Below are positions 6,912 through 10,833 of a DNA stretch of 10,833 nt, piece by piece. The stretch comes from Candidatus Gastranaerophilales bacterium. GTDB taxonomy: Bacteria; Cyanobacteriota; Vampirovibrionia; Gastranaerophilales; Gastranaerophilaceae. The DNA lies in the NCBI GenBank assembly GCA_021202305.1, contig JAJQDG010000096.1, positions 1-10,833 on the forward strand, written 5' to 3'. Within the stretch, counting starts at the first letter, position 1. Each line of letters opens with the position of its first letter. The notes beneath the pieces are model-generated. The model did not search any database, was not told where the DNA came from, and saw only the letters and a program-made list of their open reading frames with translations. Both the position numbers and the translations under genes were made by a program.

Positions 6912-9833
6912 ATGCGCGTAGATGCTGTCAAATCTCAAGATTTTACAAATAAGGTTGCAAAGAGTTTGCCTCTTAAGGGATCAAAAAGTTTTCACCCCAA
7001 TGTTATTTCACTTTCTCAATATATGAGTCGTCCTGTTTCTTTTACCGGCAGCAGAAACAAGGAACAAGTAATATTTATAGGTGCAGAATCCGACCCTTAT
7101 TCAAAAGCGGGCGGTGTAGGCACAGTAATGAAAGATTACAGAAGTTTTACAACTTCTGAAAATGAAGTTGAAATTATCCCGTATTACGGCGCTCAAAAAG
7201 ATGAAAATAATAACATGTCCCCCCTGAAAGACGAGGACGGCGACTATATAATGCACACAAACAAGGGGGATATTAAACTTGAACTTGTAACACAAAAACA
7301 AATGCAATGGGGCAAATGCACCGATGAAAAAATAATGCTTTTCCGCATAAAAGGCGAAAAAGAAAAACAGACCTATTTTGTTTATACCGATGCAACCGCT
7401 TCAATGAATAAACCCTATGCAAACGGATATGCCTATAGAAGCGGTGCAAAAGCAAAAAATAACGGCTGGTGGGGCGACCCTTATGCAGAGTTTTCAAAAG
7501 CATCGGTTGAACTTTTGCCTGATGTAATCAGAGATAAAGGTCAGGATTTTGACCCTGCAACGATTGTTTGTTCCGATTCGCAAACGGCATTTGTTGTTGA
7601 ATATATGGCGCAAAAATCCGCAGACGGTAATGAAGATTATACGGGCATAAAGCCGACCTATGTCGGACACAATATGGGTCCGGGGTATTGCGGCGAAACT
7701 TCAATGCAGAATATGTTTGTTGACCTTGGCGCAACGCCCGAGCAAATTGAAAAAATCGAACAAGACCCGATGTATACCCAGGGGCTTTTGGGCGATGAAT
7801 ATTTTAAACCGTTTGTTAAAAATGCTCTGGATGAAACAGGCACCGCAAGCGCCGTTATGATACCGATTTATTATGCTAAAAAAGAGCGCGCAAACGGCGA
7901 AGGATATGTAAAAGCGCTGACCGTTGTTGCGGAAGAATATGCAAAAAGTCTTGCAGAAAATCCTCAATCGGCACACAACATTCACGATAATTTAAAACAG
8001 CTTTATGATGAAGGCAGTTTCCACGGAATATTAAACCCGTTGAATGATACATCAATCAATGCAGCAAAAAAATTACCTAATGAAAGGTATAACGAAGATT
8101 GCAAGGATAAAGATACAATTGTATTATTCAATGGCGAAAACGGCAAACAATCAGATGAAGAACCCGTTATCGGCAAAAATGCAGCCGTTATTCCTGGGGG
8201 CAGTTATCCTGCATTTAAAATCTATCCCGATAATCCTACTTACGAAGAAATGAGAGAGGTTAAAAACTACAATAAAGCCAATCTCTTGCACAGGCTGTCT
8301 GCCAGCGATACTACTATTATTTCGGGCAACCCGAATAAAACCGTGAAGGTTAATCCGGAAGCAAAAGGTGTTTATGACGGCCCCGTTATAAGACAGGATT
8401 TAATTGAAAAAATCCAATATCAGGGCAAGGGTGATGAAGTTCCGCTTTTTGTATCCTGGGGCAGAGCCGATACACAAAAAGGATTTGATATTACGCTTGA
8501 TGCATTTGAAAAATTTGCAAAGACCGAAGAAGGCAAAAATGCAATTCTGATTATCGGTGCAGGGCTTGACGGCAGTGATGAATCCAAAAAAATTGAAGCC
8601 AAAATAACAAATATGTTAAAAGACCCTGATTTACAGGGGCGGGTTGTTCATATAGACGGCTGGGCGCCTGCTTATGCCATGGCAAGTGCAGCAGATGCTG
8701 CCGTATTTCCTTCAAGGTTTGAACCGTGCGGGCTTACCGACCTTGAAGCAATGAAATATTATTGTACCCCGATTGTTGCAAATACACAGGGTTTGGCGCA
8801 GAAAAACTTTGACCCGAGAATTGAAAGCGAAGCCGAAAAAGCCACATCGTATAAAACAACTCATGAATTTAACCTTTTAAAATCGCAGGTTGAGCCCATA
8901 ATAAAGGCTTATGCATACGGCGATAAAAATGCGCTTGAAGCAGTAAAGAAAGAGTTTTCCATTTTTGCAGACGGTGATTCATACGACAGCAGTTTGTTTG
9001 AAGATTTTGCAAAAAAATATTCCGAATTTATTAAAGAAAAGAAAAATTCAGGCGAAGAACTTCCGGATAATTGGGATGATTGGGATGAACTTTCCAAACA
9101 GTACGATTTTAAATACAAAGGTTTTGCGCGTGATTTAAAAGACGGCATTTTATCGGCAGAACTAACAGAAGCCATGAAATCTTCGGTTAGCGCTGACAAT
9201 AATACAAAGAAAACCATATTTACTAATTTAAAAAATCTTGAAACGGGCTGGAAAACAAACGGAAACTTGCATCCTGACGGCAAAAGCTCCTATGAAGCAT
9301 ACAGAACCCTTCATCTGCAGCCGGATTATTCTGCACCGGTTCAAGAGGATGTTCTTGCTGTTTCTGATGAAGATATTAAAACTACAATTGAAAATCGCCA
9401 GTCAAAAGATTTAACAGACAGATTAAAAGCTTATGCCGCAGGCGCCTTGACTGGTATAGGAGCCGTTCTTATAGGAAAAATCGGTAAAGCAGGCAGAGCC
9501 GATATAGATAATAAAATTCAGGAAATGGCAGAAGCATCCAAACGCGATGCAAGCAAAATCAAAGAGCTTGAAGAAAGGATTGCGCGCCTTATAAAAACAA
9601 ACCGCAAAAATCTCATCATTACGGGAATTTTATCTGCAGCGGGTGCTGCCCTTGTTACATTCGGGCTTATGAAAAAATTTGGTAAAAAAGACGAAATTTT
9701 AACTCAGGACACTTTTGTTAAAAGCGAGCCTCCGGTTATTATTCCTGAATTGCCTTCAAGTAATACTGTTTATTTAACACCTTCTTTTAATGATTTTAAA
9801 GGCGCCCTTGAATACAGCAAAAAAGGCGCATAG
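6912..9833 (+). CDS. glgA: Family-5 glycosyltransferase (glycogen/starch synthase-like) with membrane-type C-terminal tail
   Basis: This is a glycogen-synthase homologue, presumed to transfer glucose from ADP- or UDP-glucose to an alpha-1,4-glucan. Visible GT5 motifs are ESDPYSKAGGVGTV (59-72, the nucleotide-sugar KxGG loop), VGHNMGPGYCGE (251-262), HGILNPLNDT (371-380), FVSWGRADTQKGFD (513-526, with R518 and K523) and FPSRFEPCGLTDLEAMKYY (599-617, with the acceptor-side Glu604). The product is 973 residues against about 480 in typical GlgA. The excess comprises a leader of about 50 residues with PVSFTG at 41-46, an enlarged linker of about 130 residues between GILN and the QKG motif, an acidic insert at about 633-765, and a tail after 800. 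The tail has hydrophobic segments at about 839-857 and 899-919, a charged heptad-like helix (863-897) between them and a Pro-rich end. The usual TGGL loop reads NTQGL (624-628). The start has an RBS (AGGG, 6902-6905), and an in-frame TAG at 6888 bars upstream starts. The fold is firm; activity and membrane attachment are inferred. Confidence 0.88.
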   Translation: MRVDAVKSQDFTNKVAKSLPLKGSKSFHPNVISLSQYMSRPVSFTGSRNKEQVIFIGAESDPYSKAGGVGTVMKDYRSFTTSENEVEIIPYYGAQKDENNNMSPLKDEDGDYIMHTNKGDIKLELVTQKQMQWGKCTDEKIMLFRIKGEKEKQTYFVYTDATASMNKPYANGYAYRSGAKAKNNGWWGDPYAEFSKASVELLPDVIRDKGQDFDPATIVCSDSQTAFVVEYMAQKSADGNEDYTGIKPTYVGHNMGPGYCGETSMQNMFVDLGATPEQIEKIEQDPMYTQGLLGDEYFKPFVKNALDETGTASAVMIPIYYAKKERANGEGYVKALTVVAEEYAKSLAENPQSAHNIHDNLKQLYDEGSFHGILNPLNDTSINAAKKLPNERYNEDCKDKDTIVLFNGENGKQSDEEPVIGKNAAVIPGGSYPAFKIYPDNPTYEEMREVKNYNKANLLHRLSASDTTIISGNPNKTVKVNPEAKGVYDGPVIRQDLIEKIQYQGKGDEVPLFVSWGRADTQKGFDITLDAFEKFAKTEEGKNAILIIGAGLDGSDESKKIEAKITNMLKDPDLQGRVVHIDGWAPAYAMASAADAAVFPSRFEPCGLTDLEAMKYYCTPIVANTQGLAQKNFDPRIESEAEKATSYKTTHEFNLLKSQVEPIIKAYAYGDKNALEAVKKEFSIFADGDSYDSSLFEDFAKKYSEFIKEKKNSGEELPDNWDDWDELSKQYDFKYKGFARDLKDGILSAELTEAMKSSVSADNNTKKTIFTNLKNLETGWKTNGNLHPDGKSSYEAYRTLHLQPDYSAPVQEDVLAVSDEDIKTTIENRQSKDLTDRLKAYAAGALTGIGAVLIGKIGKAGRADIDNKIQEMAEASKRDASKIKELEERIARLIKTNRKNLIITGILSAAGAALVTFGLMKKFGKKDEILTQDTFVKSEPPVIIPELPSSNTVYLTPSFNDFKGALEYSKKGA

Positions 9834-9889
9834 ATAATACTTTGTTTAAATGAGTCCTCTTGCTTTTGGTTTTGATATATTGGATAAAT

Positions 9890-9929
9890 CGTATCATATG
9901 TGCGTACACTTACTGCATTTGCGTATCAT
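9890..9929 (+). repeat. Direct repeat CGTATCAT, two copies
   Basis: CGTATCAT occurs at 9890-9897 and 9922-9929, 32 bases apart (about three helical turns). A further TGCGTA pair lies at 9901-9906 and 9920-9925. A third CGTATCAT sits in the corA/secA spacer (1623-1630). All three copies are intergenic. They may be regulator sites or chance. Confidence 0.35.
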
Positions 9930-9972
9930 TAATAAAAAATGCGGGAAGTATGTTCCACTATGAGCATTTGGC

Positions 9973-10002
9973 TTGAAAAAGACACAATTTTAATTTTATA
10001 AA
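9973..10002 (+). promoter_or_regulatory. Candidate promoter of the DUF3137 gene
   Basis: TTGAAA (9973-9978, 5 of 6 to the -35 consensus) and TATAAA (9997-10002, 5 of 6 to the -10 consensus) are separated by 18 bases. Transcription would start near 10009, leaving a leader of about 22 bases with the RBS. Based on consensus only. Confidence 0.55.
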
Positions 10003-10017
10003 CATGAAATCTTAAAT

Positions 10018-10023
10018 AGGGGA
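10018..10023 (+). promoter_or_regulatory. Ribosome binding site deciding a TTG start
   Basis: AGGGGA lies seven bases before the TTG at 10031. An in-frame TAA at 10013-10015 prevents any start further upstream, and the first in-frame ATG is codon 61, inside the first membrane segment. TTG is therefore the start supported by both spacing and content. Confidence 0.7.
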
Positions 10024-10030
10024 TATCATT

Positions 10031-10833
10031 TTGAAAAACAATGCAGATGAGTGCAGAAGGCAGGAATTAAAAAGTAAATTTTGCGAAAAATATAAATCAA
10101 AGCTTCTCCCGATACTTCTGCCGTTGGAAGCAGAAAGAAAGAGAACGCTGAGAAAAGCAATTTTTCTGGCAATTTCTTTTTTTGGTCTTGCATTTGTATT
10201 TTTTTGTTTAATGATTGCACTAAAAAGCAGATATAATATAGATGATCAAATTGCCGGTTTTGGAACTTTAGCTTTAATAGTCGTTGGGTTTGCACTATTT
10301 GAATTTGAATCCATTAAATTTACGCGCAATCTTAAAGATAGGATTATGCCTATCATTTGTTCGGTTTTTGGCAAGCTCAAATGGTTAAAAAATCCGCACA
10401 ATACTATATATGAACCGTTTTTTTTGGAGTCCGCTTTTGTTAAGCCATATGATAGGTCATCATTTGATGATGTATTCAAGGGCGAATATAAAGATGTAAA
10501 ATATCAAATTATAGAAGGAGAATTTAGAAAAGTAGTACGCCGCGGCAAACGCAGATATGAAGAAATTTTGTTTGACGGCGTGATACTTAAAGTTGATATG
10601 AACAAAGATTTTACATCTCATACAATTATTCAAGCCGATACGTTCATGCACATTTCTCCGAGTTTGAAATTAAAACATACGGAACTTGAAGATGTTGTTT
10701 TTGAGAAAAAATTTGACGTATTTACAAATGATGAAATAGATGCAAGGTACTTAATTACAACATCTTTTATGCAAAGGTTGAATGATGTTTCAATTGCCTT
10801 CGGCGCAAGCATTTTCAAGTGTATTTTTTACAG
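10031..10833 (+). CDS. DUF3137-type membrane protein, 3' end beyond the window
   Basis: The frame is open to the right edge and 267 residues are visible. A charged N-terminus (1-42, many Lys, Arg and Glu) is followed by two membrane segments at about 43-64 and 74-92, then a soluble domain. The soluble part (about 128-267) has the look of the DUF3137 family: FDDVFKGEYKDVKYQIIEGE (145-164), a beta-rich stretch around EEILFDGVILKVDMNKDF (177-194), FEKKFDVFTNDEIDARYL (224-241) and FMQRLNDVSIAFGASIF (246-262). This family has no established function; members are membrane-anchored, with the conserved domain presumably cytosolic. The start is TTG, chosen from the RBS AGGGGA and an upstream in-frame stop. 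It has its own candidate promoter. The neighbours give no hint of role. The family assignment rests on recalled motif resemblance and should be checked by a profile search. Confidence 0.72.
   Translation, partial: MKNNADECRRQELKSKFCEKYKSKLLPILLPLEAERKRTLRKAIFLAISFFGLAFVFFCLMIALKSRYNIDDQIAGFGTLALIVVGFALFEFESIKFTRNLKDRIMPIICSVFGKLKWLKNPHNTIYEPFFLESAFVKPYDRSSFDDVFKGEYKDVKYQIIEGEFRKVVRRGKRRYEEILFDGVILKVDMNKDFTSHTIIQADTFMHISPSLKLKHTELEDVVFEKKFDVFTNDEIDARYLITTSFMQRLNDVSIAFGASIFKCIFY

Larger units (their letters stand above)
9834..10030. other. Spacer between glycogen synthase and DUF3137 genes
   Basis: The 197 bases contain no supported gene and no clear terminator for the synthase. They hold the CGTATCAT direct repeats, two GCATTTG copies (9915-9921 and 9964-9970), a weak 6-bp GCATTT/AAATGC dyad (9915-9942), and the promoter and RBS of the next gene. 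Confidence 0.5.

Noticed and set aside
8909..9283. 124-codon open frame antisense to the glycogen synthase gene
   Set aside because: It is Ser/Phe-rich, the complement of Glu/Lys-rich codons in the acidic insert, and shows no recognisable domain.
9400..9833. Synthase tail as a separate gene fused by a sequencing or frameshift error
   Set aside because: The frame is continuous without a stop, codon use does not change, and no RBS or start is placed for an independent gene at the junction.
1..10833. CRISPR arrays, tRNA or rRNA genes, insertion sequences and prophage genes
   Set aside because: I saw no regularly spaced repeats, no cloverleaf-like or rRNA-like sequence, and no transposase, integrase or phage motifs in any supported frame.

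Overview
The window is ordinary chromosomal DNA from an AT-rich bacterium. It carries six recognisable protein genes and one poorly characterised partial gene. The SecA N-terminus (DPNDRKIKK) resembles cyanobacterial/plastid SecA, and the protein lacks the C-terminal zinc-binding tail, as those do. Together with the low GC content and the GTG and TTG starts, this would fit a non-photosynthetic relative of cyanobacteria (Vampirovibrionia/Melainabacteria, for example Gastranaerophilales). That assignment is inference from remembered family features and was not tested by a search.

Layout. (1) On the + strand, the window opens inside a Maf-type nucleotide pyrophosphatase (2-562), followed 41 bases later by a CorA-family Mg2+ channel (604-1557). 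(2) secA lies on the opposite strand (1656-4277) and converges on corA across a 98-base spacer with no clear terminator. (3) secA diverges from an ArsB/NhaD-type ion transporter gene (4386-5705) across 108 bases that appear to hold back-to-back promoters whose -35 boxes overlap. The transporter stop overlaps the start of ruvB (5702-6775) as ATGA, and a hairpin plus T-run ends that two-gene unit. (4) After a 136-base AT-rich leader with a dyad and four TGTATT repeats comes a large, unusual family-5 glycosyltransferase related to glycogen/starch synthase (6912-9833). (5) After a 197-base spacer with its own repeats and a good promoter, a TTG-started DUF3137-type membrane protein (10031 onward) runs off the right edge.

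Functionally these are mostly housekeeping genes: nucleotide-pool cleaning, Mg2+ uptake, protein export, ion antiport, Holliday-junction branch migration and polyglucan synthesis. No mobile element, CRISPR array, tRNA or rRNA is visible. The most unusual object is the 973-residue glycogen-synthase homologue. It has an N-terminal leader, two inserted regions in the catalytic fold and a C-terminal tail with two glycine-rich hydrophobic segments flanking a predicted coiled coil, which suggests a membrane- or granule-attached enzyme. No new multi-gene system is evident.
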